Source: Tissierella sp.
Lineage (GTDB): Bacteria; Bacillota; Clostridia; Tissierellales; Tissierellaceae
Reading direction: 5' to 3'
Length of the DNA: 64,000 bases
Assembly (NCBI RefSeq): GCF_031460495.1
Contig: NZ_JAVKTS010000001.1
Span: forward strand, 124,001 to 188,000
Shown here: piece by piece, positions 26,322 to 37,300 of the stretch
How the letters are laid out: each line of letters opens with the position of its first letter
Numbering within the stretch: position 1 is the stretch's first letter
The notes under the pieces: generated by a model
Databases searched by the model: none
What the model saw: the letters and a program-made list of their open reading frames with translations, nothing else
What the model was told of the DNA's origin: nothing
Translations under genes and position numbers: made by a program

Positions 26322-27486
26322 AGATAGTATCAAGATGTCTTGGAGCAATATAATAAGTAATAAAATGCGTTCCTTTTTAACCATACTTGGTATAATAATT
26401 GGAGTTGCCTCCATTATAGCACTTATTACCATAGTTCAAGGAGCTACAGATGAAGTGACAAATCAAGTATCTTCACTGGGCGCAGACAAGATAACTGTTC
26501 AAGCAATGGGAACACCTTTAAAACAGGGGTTAAATGAAAGAGACTTAGAAGCATTAGGAAACATTGAAAATATAAAAGGACTGTCTCCTACAATAACAGG
26601 AAAGACTTCCATAGCCAGTAATGGAACAGTAATGACTGAAGTTACTGTAGAAGGGAAAAACGAAGTACATTTTAAAGCTAATGATGATATCATAAAAAAT
26701 GGAAGAGGATTGAATATTTTAGATATAGAAGAAAATACAAAGGTTGCCATAATAGGATCTAAAATAAATGAAGAGTTATTTTTAGGAAAAGACCCAATAA
26801 ATAAAGATATATTAATAAATGGAGTAAGCTTTACTATAGTTGGAGTATTAAATTCAAGTAGTGAATTTTCTTTTTCTTCATCTAATGAAACCATTATAAT
26901 TCCATATACTACAGCTATGAAAACTGTAGGTAGTAGGAGTATAACGAATATCGATGTATACATGGCTGATAGTAATAAATCTGATATTATAATGGATGAT
27001 ATAAAACAAGTTCTAAATCAAGCTTTCAACTATAAGAAAAACTCATACTTTGTATTCAATATGGAAGACATAATATCTGCAATAGGAGATATTACAGGGA
27101 TGATGTCATTGCTTCTTGCAGGCATTGCTTCTATATCCTTAGTTGTAGGAGGTATTGGTATAATGAATATGATGTTAGTATCTGTGACAGAGCGTACTTC
27201 TGAAATAGGACTTAGGAAAGCATTAGGTGCTGAACCCAATAGTATACAATTACAATTTCTTATTGAATCCATATTTTTATCAATCTTTGGAGGTATACTG
27301 GGATTAGCATTAGGTCTTTCTATTGCGTATATTGCTTCAATTTATATAGGATTTAGCCTGACGGTTTCAATGTCTACAATAGTTTTAGCGATTGGATTTT
27401 CAGCCATAGTCGGAATATTATTTGGATTTATGCCAGCTAGAAAAGCTAGTAGACTAAATCCTATTGATGCCCTGAGGAGTTTGTAG
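26314..27486 (+). CDS. MacB-type FtsX-family ABC permease
   Basis: Permease of 390 residues from ATG 26314, chosen for the GGTGGGG site just upstream. An N-terminal membrane span (about 20-42) is followed by a large extracytoplasmic MacB core domain (about 45-265) and three C-terminal spans with the FtsX signature (TERTSEIGLRKALGAEPNSIQLQFLIES). It completes the adaptor-ATPase-permease operon, which ends in a strong terminator at 27533. It is probably a mechanotransmission efflux pump for antimicrobial peptides or lipids, by analogy with YknYZ. Confidence 0.93.
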   Translation: MLRDSIKMSWSNIISNKMRSFLTILGIIIGVASIIALITIVQGATDEVTNQVSSLGADKITVQAMGTPLKQGLNERDLEALGNIENIKGLSPTITGKTSIASNGTVMTEVTVEGKNEVHFKANDDIIKNGRGLNILDIEENTKVAIIGSKINEELFLGKDPINKDILINGVSFTIVGVLNSSSEFSFSSSNETIIIPYTTAMKTVGSRSITNIDVYMADSNKSDIIMDDIKQVLNQAFNYKKNSYFVFNMEDIISAIGDITGMMSLLLAGIASISLVVGGIGIMNMMLVSVTERTSEIGLRKALGAEPNSIQLQFLIESIFLSIFGGILGLALGLSIAYIASIYIGFSLTVSMSTIVLAIGFSAIVGILFGFMPARKASRLNPIDALRSL

Positions 27487-27532
27487 ATAAAAGTCTTTCA
27501 AATATTTCATAAGAAAAAACAATAGTAGAAAT

Positions 27533-27570
27533 ATAAAAACTGAGTTAGTAAAATAACTTAGTTTTTATTG
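27533..27570 (+). terminator. Rho-independent terminator of the efflux operon
   Basis: A 15-base-pair stem (ATAAAAACTGAGTTA with TAACTTAGTTTTTAT, one G-T pair) with a 6-base loop has A and T runs on its flanks. Confidence 0.8.
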
Positions 27571-27624
27571 TATTTCGGGTATCTAAACATTATAATAGAA
27601 TGGAGGACAATTGGAGGTGGGAAA

Positions 27625-29367
27625 ATGAAAACTACTTATCTTAAAAAGTATTTAAAAAGATATAAAAAGCAATATTCAATCGCTATTATATTTATTATAT
27701 TGGAAACCATGGGAGATTTAATTCAACCTACAATTATGTCAAAAATAATAGATAATGGTGTAAAAACAGGAGATATAAATTATGTATTAAAGCTGGGAGG
27801 GCTAATGTTTTTATTGACTGCCATAGGTGCCACTTTTGCAGTTATTAGAAATATTGTATCTTCTAGAGTAAGTCAAAACTTTGGAGCAGATCTTCGTGAG
27901 GATTTGTATATTAAGATACAAGGGTTCTCTTTTGATAATGTAGATGAATTTCAAGACGCTTCTTTAATTACTAGGCTTACTAATGATGTAAATCAATTAC
28001 AAAACTTCGCCCATGGAATGATGAGGATATTTGTAAAGGCTCCAATTATTGGAATAGGCTCAGTAGTTATGGCCTTTGTTTTAAATCCTAAAATGGCCCT
28101 TATATTATTGGCAATTGTCCCAATTGTTGTTGTTATTATTTCATTAAATTTGAAAATCTCTTATCCAATATTTACAAAAATTCAAAAGGCTTTAGATAAA
28201 GTTAATGGAGTCATGAGAGAATATCTTGCTGGAATTAGGGTTGTTAAGGCATTTAATCGATTTAATTATGAAAAATCTCGATTTAGAATAGTCAATGATG
28301 AGTTGAGAGGTATTACCCTTAAGGGAATGAGGGTTGTAGCAGTATTCAATCCTTTCGTAGCCCTAGTAGTTAATATAGGTATTGTATTAGTTCTATGGCT
28401 TGGAGGCCTAATGGTAAATAGCGGTGATATGGAAGTCGGAAAAATAATGGCCTTTGTCAACTATATGACCCAGGTGCTTTTCTCCCTTATAATGATGACA
28501 AGAATATTAAATATGTTCATTAGGGCCAAGGCATCTTCTGAACGAATAGGAGAAGTATTTGAAGCCAAGGATACTATTAGAGTAGAGGATAATCCTATTT
28601 CATTTAAAGATGCAGAGGGAAGGATCGAATTTCAAAATGTATATTTTAAGTATCAAGGCATCAGTAAATATGTTTTAGAGGATATAAGCTTTCATGTAAA
28701 TCCCGGAGAAACCTTAGCTATTATTGGTTCAACTGGTTCTGGAAAATCCTCTTTGATCAATTTAATACCAAGGTTTTATGATGTAAATAAGGGAACAGTG
28801 AAGATTGATGGTATAGATGTAAAGGATATAACTCTAGAGGAGTTACGAGAAAAAGTTGGTATAGTACCACAAAAGGTATTATTATTTACAGGTACTATCA
28901 AGGACAATATTAAATGGGGAGATGAAGATGCAACGATTGAAGATGTAGAAAGGGTTGCAAAAATTGCTCATGCCCATGAATTTATTACTTCCTTCAATGA
29001 AGGATATAACACCTATTTAGGGCAAGGTGGAGTAAATTTATCTGGGGGACAAAAACAAAGGATATCCATAGCCAGAGCCCTTATTAAAAAGCCGGAGTTA
29101 TTGATTTTAGATGATAGTACTTCTGCAGTTGATTTAATTACTGAGAGAAAAATAAGGCAAGGATTAAAGGAATATCTAAAAAACACTACAACCATATTAA
29201 TTGCCCAAAGAATAACATCTGTAATGGATGCAGATAAGATTCTTGTAATGGATAGAGGAAAGATAGTCGGTCAGGGAACACATAAGGAGCTTATGAAAGA
29301 TTCAGAAGTATATAAGGATATTTATTATTCCCAGTTAGGAAAAGGGGGGATGAACTTTGGATCCTAG
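27625..29367 (+). CDS. Heterodimeric ABC exporter subunit (degenerate-site half)
   Basis: Half-transporter of 580 residues, ATG 27625 after GGAGGTGGG. Six membrane spans (about 15-300) precede the nucleotide-binding domain. Walker A is GSTGSGKSS, the signature is LSGGQKQR, and Walker B ends in LLILDDSTSAVD, where Asp replaces the catalytic Glu. That substitution is typical of one half of asymmetric exporters such as TM287/288 and BmrCD. The next gene overlaps its end by 11 bases and carries a canonical LDEATSSVD, so the two form one heterodimer. Probably drug or peptide export; specificity cannot be told from sequence. Confidence 0.92.
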   Translation: MKTTYLKKYLKRYKKQYSIAIIFIILETMGDLIQPTIMSKIIDNGVKTGDINYVLKLGGLMFLLTAIGATFAVIRNIVSSRVSQNFGADLREDLYIKIQGFSFDNVDEFQDASLITRLTNDVNQLQNFAHGMMRIFVKAPIIGIGSVVMAFVLNPKMALILLAIVPIVVVIISLNLKISYPIFTKIQKALDKVNGVMREYLAGIRVVKAFNRFNYEKSRFRIVNDELRGITLKGMRVVAVFNPFVALVVNIGIVLVLWLGGLMVNSGDMEVGKIMAFVNYMTQVLFSLIMMTRILNMFIRAKASSERIGEVFEAKDTIRVEDNPISFKDAEGRIEFQNVYFKYQGISKYVLEDISFHVNPGETLAIIGSTGSGKSSLINLIPRFYDVNKGTVKIDGIDVKDITLEELREKVGIVPQKVLLFTGTIKDNIKWGDEDATIEDVERVAKIAHAHEFITSFNEGYNTYLGQGGVNLSGGQKQRISIARALIKKPELLILDDSTSAVDLITERKIRQGLKEYLKNTTTILIAQRITSVMDADKILVMDRGKIVGQGTHKELMKDSEVYKDIYYSQLGKGGMNFGS

Positions 29368-31183
29368 ACAGAAAAGAAGAGGAGCAACAGGCATTGCAGG
29401 GCCTATGAGTGCTAGACTTACAGTTGAAAAGCCAAAGGATGTAAGGCATACACTAAAGAGATTATGGGATTCTTTTAAGCTAGAAAGAAAAACCCTTATT
29501 ATAACATTTGTCCTTATATTCATATCTGGCTTGTTAGGAATATCCGTCCCTTACTTAATAGGAAAATCAATAGATGCTATATACCCAGGGGAGGCCTTAG
29601 TTGAATTTGAAAACTTAAGATTTATTGTATTGATATTATTATCTGTGTATATATTAGACAATCTTCTTACATTTTTGCAAGAATATATTGTTGCAGGGAT
29701 TGCCCAGAGAGTAGTGTATAACTTGAGGGGAAACTTATTTGAAAAGCTTCAATCCCTACCTATTATGTTTTTCGATATTCATACCCATGGAGAAATAATG
29801 AGTAGATTGACCAACGACATAGATAATGTAAGCACCACCATATCACAAACAACTGTACAGCTCATGACATCTGTAGTGAATATACTCGGTTCCTTAATTA
29901 TGATGATTTATCTAAGTCCCCTAATGACTGGAGCCAGCTTAGTAACCATACCCTTGGTATATCTTTTAACAAAAATCATAACAAAAAAGACAAAACTATT
30001 ATTTAAGGAACAGCAAAGGACCTTAGGGACCCTAAATGGGCATATTGAAGAATCCATAGCAGGAATACATGTAGTTAAGGCCTTCAACAATGAGGAGAAG
30101 GTAATAGCCGAATTTAAAAGGGAAAATGATATCCTAAGAGATGTGGGGGTAAAGGCACAAATCTGGTCAGGCTTCATCATGCCTATTATGAATGTAATAA
30201 ATAATTTTGGATTTGGAGTTATAGCTATATTTGGAGGGATATTGGCTGTCAAGGGTGCTATTTCTGTTGGTGTTATTGCCAGCTTTATTTCCTATTCCAA
30301 GCAATTTACAAGACCATTGAATGAACTTGCCAATACATTTAATACATTACAATCAGGTATAGCAGGAGCAGAAAGAGTCTTTGAGATATTGGATGAAGAA
30401 GAGGAAAGAAAGGACAGTGAAAGTGCAATAATTTCACAGAAGATCAATGGAGAGGTAGAATTTAAAAATGTGACCTTTGAATATGAAGAAGGTGAACCTG
30501 TTTTAAGAGATATGTCATTCAAGGTAGAGCCTGGAATGAACATTGCATTAGTAGGGCCTACAGGGGCAGGCAAGACTACCATAGTAAACTTGCTAACTGG
30601 ATTTTATGATATAGATAATGGTGAGATATTAATAGATGGAGTGAATATCAAGGATTATAAAAAGGATTTCTTGAGAAGAATCTTTGGAATGGTACTACAA
30701 GATACTTATCTATTTTCAGGCACTATAAAGGAAAATATTAAATATGGAAATCTAGATGCTAGAGATGAAGAAATAGAAAGTGCAGCTATCTTAGCAAGGG
30801 CAGATGATTTTATAAATAAGCTACCAAATGGATATGAAACATATCTAAATGAAGGTGGAAATAATCTAAGCCAAGGTCAAAGGCAGCTATTAGCCATATC
30901 TAGGGCAGTACTATCTAACCCATCTATACTAATACTAGATGAAGCAACATCCTCGGTAGATACTAGAACAGAGCTAAAAATCCAAGAAGCCATGGTAAAA
31001 TTAATGGAGAATAGAACAACTTTCATCATAGCTCATAGACTTTCAACAATTAGAGATGCAGATATAATTATGGTAATAGATCATGGAGAAATAGTAGAAA
31101 AGGGCAGCCATGAAGAATTAATTGAGAGAAAAGGACATTACTATAATTTGCACCAGAGTCAATTTGCTAATGAGAGTGTATAG
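29357..31183 (+). CDS. Heterodimeric ABC exporter subunit (canonical half)
   Basis: Half-transporter of 608 residues starting at TTG 29357 inside the end of the previous gene, after a G-rich site. A Gly/Arg-rich cytoplasmic start (about 1-35) is followed by six membrane spans and the nucleotide-binding domain. Walker A is GPTGAGKTT, Walker B ends in LILDEATSSVD with the catalytic Glu, and the switch His is in IIAHRLST. The signature reads LSQGQRQ, not LSGGQ, which pairs with the degenerate Walker B of its partner. An rho-independent terminator follows at 31209. Confidence 0.93.
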   Translation: MDPRQKRRGATGIAGPMSARLTVEKPKDVRHTLKRLWDSFKLERKTLIITFVLIFISGLLGISVPYLIGKSIDAIYPGEALVEFENLRFIVLILLSVYILDNLLTFLQEYIVAGIAQRVVYNLRGNLFEKLQSLPIMFFDIHTHGEIMSRLTNDIDNVSTTISQTTVQLMTSVVNILGSLIMMIYLSPLMTGASLVTIPLVYLLTKIITKKTKLLFKEQQRTLGTLNGHIEESIAGIHVVKAFNNEEKVIAEFKRENDILRDVGVKAQIWSGFIMPIMNVINNFGFGVIAIFGGILAVKGAISVGVIASFISYSKQFTRPLNELANTFNTLQSGIAGAERVFEILDEEEERKDSESAIISQKINGEVEFKNVTFEYEEGEPVLRDMSFKVEPGMNIALVGPTGAGKTTIVNLLTGFYDIDNGEILIDGVNIKDYKKDFLRRIFGMVLQDTYLFSGTIKENIKYGNLDARDEEIESAAILARADDFINKLPNGYETYLNEGGNNLSQGQRQLLAISRAVLSNPSILILDEATSSVDTRTELKIQEAMVKLMENRTTFIIAHRLSTIRDADIIMVIDHGEIVEKGSHEELIERKGHYYNLHQSQFANESV

Positions 31184-31208
31184 GTGAATAGGAATGAATA
31201 TCTAAAAT

Positions 31209-31240
31209 AAAATCCCCTAGATCATAGGGGATTTTTGTTT
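31209..31240 (+). terminator. Rho-independent terminator
   Basis: AAAATCCCCTA and TAGGGGATTTT form an 11-base-pair stem with loop GATCA, followed by T-rich sequence. It closes the ABC exporter operon and may serve the convergent response-regulator gene. Confidence 0.85.
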
Positions 31241-31271
31241 TAATTACTTATTTACTTTATTTCATTATTTA

Positions 31272-31976
31272 TTATTTCACACTGAATTTATACCCCATTC
31301 CTTTAATAGTATGAATAAAAGTTGGATTCTTAGGTTCTTGCTCTATCTTTTTTCTTATATTGCTTATATGAACCATAATTGTGCTATAATCCCCTAAACT
31401 CTCTGCCCCCCAAAGAGCTTGAAAGAGTTCTTCACCACTAAATACTGTATTAGGATTTTGGGCTAATAAAGCTAAGAGCTGAAATTCTTTAGGAGATAAG
31501 ATTACTTCTTGTCCATCTAGTGTCACCTTGAAATGGGCTATATCAATAGTCAAATTTAAATAGGATATTAGATTATTTTGATTATCCTGTGTATTGGTCT
31601 TCTCTATTATACGATTTCTTCTCAAATGAGCTTTAACCCTTGCAATTAGCTCCAAAGAATCAAAGGGCTTGCAAATATAGTCATCTCCACCTACCATAAG
31701 GCCTGTGTATATATTGGTTGCAGTGGATTTGCTACTAAGAAATATAATAGGGCTAGAGATTTTCTTTCGCATGTGCTGGCATACTTCTATTCCATCTAAG
31801 TCAGGCATGACCATGTCTAAAATAATCAAATCTGGCTTTTCAGAGAAAGCAAGAGATAAGCCTTCTTTCCCATTTTTAGCCGTAAGTACATTATAGTTTT
31901 CATCTTCAAGGTACATGGTAACTATTTCCCGAATATCTTCATCATCATCAATAACTAATATGGTTTCCCTTGCCAT
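31272..31976 (-). CDS. OmpR-family response regulator
   Basis: Response regulator of 234 residues, ATG 31976 after AAGGGGG. The receiver domain has VIDDDED, the phospho-Asp in LIILDMVMPDLDG and the Lys in YICKPFDSLE. The winged-helix domain has LSPKEFQLLALLAQNP and TIMVHISNIRKKIEQE. It lies 33 bases after the histidine kinase gene on the same strand, an order (kinase first) opposite to the other two systems in this window. Targets are unknown; the divergent giant SLH gene beyond the kinase is the nearest envelope gene. Confidence 0.92.
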   Translation of the reverse strand: MARETILVIDDDEDIREIVTMYLEDENYNVLTAKNGKEGLSLAFSEKPDLIILDMVMPDLDGIEVCQHMRKKISSPIIFLSSKSTATNIYTGLMVGGDDYICKPFDSLELIARVKAHLRRNRIIEKTNTQDNQNNLISYLNLTIDIAHFKVTLDGQEVILSPKEFQLLALLAQNPNTVFSGEELFQALWGAESLGDYSTIMVHISNIRKKIEQEPKNPTFIHTIKGMGYKFSVK

Positions 31977-32009
31977 TATGATTCCCCCTTATTATGTAAG
32001 TAGATATTT

Positions 32010-34142
32010 TTACGATAACCTCTTATATATTGGTAGGGTGAAGAAAAAACTACTCCCCTGTCCAAGTTCACTTGTGACCCATATTTCACCTCTATGATAA
32101 TTGACTATTTCTTTAGCTATTGAGAGTCCTAGACCAGTGCTGTTTGAATTGCTTTTATCTACATTGGAAGACATATAGAAGCGGTCAAAGATATAAGGCA
32201 ATTCATCTGTAGATATACCAAATCCACTATCGGATACTTCAACGAGAAGCTTCTCTTTATCATCAGTAAAATTAAAGCTTATACTTATAGTATCATCATC
32301 AGTAGTATATTTATGGGCATTACTTATTAGGTTATAAAATACTCTGTCCAGCTTTTCGATATCAATCATTAGAAAGATATTTTCAAGAATAAGGGTTTCA
32401 TCTTGAGAATCAGATATAGAAGATATTTCAACTTTTCTATTATTTCGAAGGCTATCTATGTTGAATCTCTTTGTAAAAGATTCAATCAAGGTCCTCACTG
32501 GAACTTCTTCTATATTTAACTTCATCTGTCTAGATTGAAGTTGAGATAAGTCTAATAATTCCTGTATCATATTATTTAGAAAATCAATTTTGCTATTAGT
32601 TCTTTCTAGATATTTATTTTGTTTTTCTGGGTCTTTTACCTTTCCGTCCAATATGGCATTGATATAGCCTTTGATTCCCGTCAAAGGAGTTCTAAGGTCA
32701 TGAGATATATTTTGAATCAGGTCTTGTAATGACTTTTCAGATCTTGAAACTGCATGATAGGCGCTTTGCAGTTCCCTTCTTGAGTTTTCCAAGGCAAGGG
32801 TTCTTTCGATTACCTTATCCTCTAAAGACACATTAAGTTCTATAAGCTCTTCTGTTAACAATTCCACCTTATAGAAGCTTCTTGATAGTTTCTTGGCTAA
32901 AACCATAGATTGGGAAAATACAAATATCAATAGTCCCCAAGAAGATAGATTTCCCCTTGTAATAAAGTTTCTTAAAAAATGATCATCAGAATCAGCAAAC
33001 ATAGTACTTAGAAAGAGAATATCATTTATAGAGAAGAGAATCAGTACAAGAACTCCCATACCTATTAAGAAAGCTCCTTCTCTTTTTCTGTAGCAAATGA
33101 TTGTAATAATATAAAATAAATATATGAAGACAAAAAAAGTAAATATTTGATAATAGGTATTTATATCATTAAATACCCTAGCAGGGGTCAGTAAAACAAT
33201 GAATCCAAAAGAAAAACCAATTAATAAAATTAATCTGTTAATCCTCTTAGAAGTGTCCTCAGGGAAAACTGACTTAAGAAATAATGTAAACAAAGGCACT
33301 CCTAAATAATAAGCAAAGGTTTGAATCTTATGGGCTAATTCCCAACTAAAACTAGGGAAGAGATTGATGAAGTATATTTCACCAACTAACAAGGTTCGCA
33401 TACTGATCAATAGACAGAATATGCCAAAAAATAAAGTAGATTTGTCCTTAGTCCTAAAGATAAAAAGTATAATATGATAAATCCCCATGATAAAGAGACT
33501 TCCAAATAGGAATAACTCAAGGGTTAAATTGCTTATATAGAGATCAGATATTTGAGATGCAGTTCCTAATTTTATGCTTTCTAAGATTCCACCGCTACGA
33601 TGCCTAAAATTTGAAACTTGAATTACCAATTCAATAGTATCAGAAGTAGGATTTATGTATTTGATTTGAGGCAGATACTGAGGGGTCATTTGATTTATGT
33701 CTGTACCCACTTGTCCAGCCCAGGCTGTTAACTCTCCATTGACCCAAAGTTTATAGGCTGTAAATATCCTAGGAAGCTTAATTCCCAAGCTTTCATCACT
33801 ATTGTTTTTTATCAGCAGTCTATATGTAGCATATCCCTTTCCTGAAAGTTCTTGACCATCAAATTCATATTTGTTCCAAGCCCTAGGAAGTACAATTAAA
33901 TTATTCTCTGATTCTAAGTCTACTTTATTAAAGTCTTCTGGAGTAAGAAGTTCCTTCCAGTAAAATTCCCATTGGCCATCTAATTTAACAATTCCATCTT
34001 GATGGTAAGTCCAATTTGATAAATCCAAAGTTCCATTTATTGCTTGAGGCTTATCCATAGCAAAACTAGTCCTTGGTATTGTTAATATTAAGGATATAAA
34101 AATATAGAGAAAAACACTTGTCTTAATGGATTTTCTTTTCAT
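32010..34142 (-). CDS. 7TMR-DISM sensor histidine kinase
   Basis: Kinase of 710 residues. The ATG at 34142 is preferred because it lies six bases after GGAGG, whereas the ATG at 34148 abuts that site. A signal peptide is followed by a jelly-roll, carbohydrate-binding-like extracellular domain (about 30-205; WTYHQDG, LDGQWEFYWKELL, LWVNGELTAWAGQVG), then seven membrane spans of the 7TMR-DISM type (about 210-420), a coiled coil, HisKA (LIQNISHDLRTPLTG) and HATPase (FGISTDELPYIFDRFY, GLGLSIAKEIV). Such sensors are thought to detect extracellular sugars or envelope polymers. It shares an operon with the regulator at 31272 and is divergent from the giant SLH protein gene. Confidence 0.92.
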   Translation of the reverse strand: MKRKSIKTSVFLYIFISLILTIPRTSFAMDKPQAINGTLDLSNWTYHQDGIVKLDGQWEFYWKELLTPEDFNKVDLESENNLIVLPRAWNKYEFDGQELSGKGYATYRLLIKNNSDESLGIKLPRIFTAYKLWVNGELTAWAGQVGTDINQMTPQYLPQIKYINPTSDTIELVIQVSNFRHRSGGILESIKLGTASQISDLYISNLTLELFLFGSLFIMGIYHIILFIFRTKDKSTLFFGIFCLLISMRTLLVGEIYFINLFPSFSWELAHKIQTFAYYLGVPLFTLFLKSVFPEDTSKRINRLILLIGFSFGFIVLLTPARVFNDINTYYQIFTFFVFIYLFYIITIICYRKREGAFLIGMGVLVLILFSINDILFLSTMFADSDDHFLRNFITRGNLSSWGLLIFVFSQSMVLAKKLSRSFYKVELLTEELIELNVSLEDKVIERTLALENSRRELQSAYHAVSRSEKSLQDLIQNISHDLRTPLTGIKGYINAILDGKVKDPEKQNKYLERTNSKIDFLNNMIQELLDLSQLQSRQMKLNIEEVPVRTLIESFTKRFNIDSLRNNRKVEISSISDSQDETLILENIFLMIDIEKLDRVFYNLISNAHKYTTDDDTISISFNFTDDKEKLLVEVSDSGFGISTDELPYIFDRFYMSSNVDKSNSNSTGLGLSIAKEIVNYHRGEIWVTSELGQGSSFFFTLPIYKRLS

Positions 34143-34196
34143 GTCCATCCTCCAAACTTGTTTGAATTTAAAGAAAGCTTTAGGATTCTTAAGGTT

Positions 34197-34283
34197 GCCT
34201 TAAGGCAGTTGACTTAGTTTCTATGATATAATTAAGACACAAATAGACAAAATATTACAAATATTTATCTTTATTCTTATATT
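34197..34283 (+). promoter_or_regulatory. Promoter of the giant SLH gene with upstream palindrome
   Basis: TTACAA (34255-34260), 17 bases and TATATT (34278-34283) fit sigma-A. Further upstream the palindrome GCCTTAAGGC (34197-34206) sits in the divergent gap shared with the sensor kinase and may be a regulator site. Confidence 0.45.
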
Positions 34284-34345
34284 ATATCAGAGATACAAAA
34301 TAATTTCGACAAGTTAATTACTTATTTCAGAAAGGGGGCAATTTC

Positions 34346-37300
34346 ATGACTAAGCGTATTGTAAGTTTAATTCTTCTAGTTTGTATGTTGGTAAATATTC
34401 TTCCACTTGATTTAATTGCAGAAGCTCAATCTGCATCAAGTAATATGAAGGATATAAACCTACTTTCAAAAGATACAAACCCATTTAAAGATGTAAATGA
34501 AAAGGATTGGTTTTATGATTCAGTAGTTTATGTATTAGAACAAGGAATATTTAAGGGAACAGGGGATGACACTTTCTCTCCATATGGAACCATGACCAGA
34601 GGCATGTATCTAACTTTGATTGGTAGAATCGCAGGTGTGGACTCAAGCCAGTATAAGGATAGCAGCTTTACAGATGTGGATAAAGATGCTTACTATGCTC
34701 CCTATGTTGCATGGGCTGTTCAAAATGGAATTACACAAGGAGTTGGCAACAATCGATTTAATCCTAATGGAATAGTTAGCCGTGAGCAGATGGCTACTCT
34801 TACAGTTCGTTTTTTTGAAGTCAGTAATATATTACTTCCAGATGATTCTGATGTGACAGAAGATCCAAAGGATTTAGGAGATGTAGCAGCTTGGGCACAG
34901 GAATCTGTATTAAAACTCTGGAAGGCAGGTCTTTTTAAAGGTAGTAATGGAAGATTTGCTCCTAAATCAAATGCAATTCGTGCAGAGGCAGCAGCTTTAT
35001 CTACACGAATTAGCAAGACGGTGGTAGAATGGCAAGAGACAAAAAATGAGCCAACACCAACACCGGATCCAAAACCAGAGCCGAAACCAACTACACCACC
35101 AACACCATCGGGACCTTCAGGATCTTCAGGATCTTCAGGGTCACCGGGACCTTCAGGACCAACTACACCACCAGTAGCTAAAAAATATACTATAAAATTT
35201 GATTCTCAAGGTGGATCTTTAGTAAATTCTATAGTTCTTGAAGCAGGTAAGACTATTGATGAATTGCCAATAGCAGAAAAAGAGGGGGCTGTTTTCCTTG
35301 GTTGGTATAGGGATCTCAGTCTAGATGGAGATATTTTTTCTGAAAGTAGTAGTATAAGTGAAGATACAACCCTATATGCAAAATATTTAGGAATTCAAGA
35401 AATAGAAGAAGAGATAATAGAAGATTCTTTTAGCCTAGTTGAACAGGAGCCTAATCTTGCATTTAATTTGAGTTCCGGTGATCTGTCGGCATATGAAATA
35501 AAATCAGCCCTATCTCTAGAAATTGCTGATGGTTCTAAGGAAGTAGAACTACAGGTAAGTGGAAGTAATGGCAACTTTGTCCTAAAGGCAGTGGATGGAT
35601 TTACCGAAGGCGCTTCCTATAAGCTTAGCTTAATAGATGAGGACCTGAGTTTTTCTGATAAAGATGGTCAGGTTCGGACATGCTCATTTACAATAAAAAA
35701 GGGTGAAGTATATAATTTAGAGTTAAATGATGGGATTATATATATACCAAGTGAACATATATCAAAAATTACAAAGGATAATGTTTATGTTAGTTCCCTG
35801 TCTATTCCTCTAGTAGCCTTCAATGAAGAAGATGAGGGCGATGACTCTTCTAATACTGGAGATTTCAATTATATGGGATTTGAAACTATAGAAGTTGGAG
35901 ATGTACTCTGTATATATAGTGGAGACAAGCCTGAGTCAGGAGACGACGCTGACTATGTTGATGATGATATTGCATATGTTACAGTTATAGGAGTAGATGG
36001 AAAAAAAATTAGCTATACTGGTGCAGAGCCAGATGAAGTTCTATTTATTCCAGATATGCTTCCTATTTTTGTAGGAGATGGACATAGTCTTATAAATTAT
36101 ATAAATAATGGAGGGACAGGTTCCTTCACATCATCATTAGAATATTTAAACTTTGAAAAATTTAGTGACTTAGGACTTAATGCGGAAACTAGCATTGATG
36201 TAGGAGATTTTCTAATACTTAGTAAAGTTGATTTGTTATCTGAAGCAGATGAGGGAGCAGAAGAAGTTGATCAAGAAGAAGTAATCAGCTATGCTAAGGT
36301 AGTTGATATAGAAACTGAAGGGACTTCAGTAAAGGTTTATTTTGAACCAACTAACTTAGAAGATATAGAGAATTCTGTAAACTATCATTCTAAAAATGAT
36401 ATAGATGGAGACCAAATGCTCCAAAACATAGATGTAGATGAATTAGAGAAAACAATTACTGAACAAATAGAAAATAGTGAATTTGCAGATAAGGCAGCTT
36501 CCTACTTGACCAAATTCGCCATGTCAACAGATGGTTTCATTCAAGTTGCTGATGCCCATGGGGGATTAGAATCCCTTCGCATTAATCTTGCTGATGGCTC
36601 GAGAATAAGCACAGATGAATTTCAATTGATGGCTGCAAATGCCAAAGTAAAATTAAAAGAGAAGAAGATAAAGGCAAGCATTAATAAAAGCCCAAAAAAC
36701 TTTAATGGTGGAATCCATTGTACTATTCAAGTAAATCTTACTATCCATGTTCAAGCTGGAGATGGAAATGTAATAGAGATAAAATTGACTGCGAATTTTG
36801 TGGAAAAAATTAAGTTATCTGTAGTTGCCTCTGCAAGTAGTATATGGGATTATTATACTAAAAAAGTATGGCGTGTAAAAATCAAGATCCCATATATAGC
36901 TGACTATAGCGTATCTGCTAGTATGGATTTATATAATTACACATCAGTTAATTTTAAGGCAGTAGTATCCACAGTAGGTGGTGTGGATACAGTAGATGTT
37001 TCGGCACAGATAGAAAAAATCCTTGGAAGTAAAGACAAAAAAGAGATTACTGAAGATGTCACAGAGCTTTATGACCTATATAGTGAAATGATGGAAAATG
37101 GCACTGATTGGATAGAAATATTCGATCAAGAAATTCTATCTGTACCAGTGAGTCTGCTTTGGGGAGCAGTCCAGATGAGAGTTACAGCCAATTTTGTTGC
37201 ATCAGCCAATATAAATGTAGCAATTGGATGTAATTTTGAGTATAAGACAGGTACAAGATACAATTTCTGGGCTAGAGTAGAGGGAAAGACAGCTGGTACA

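Noticed and set aside
35090-35165. Collagen-like or CRISPR-like short repeats in the SLH gene
   Set aside because: The CCTTCAGGATCTTCAGGA-type repeats are simply codons of a Gly-Ser-Pro linker inside a continuous reading frame.
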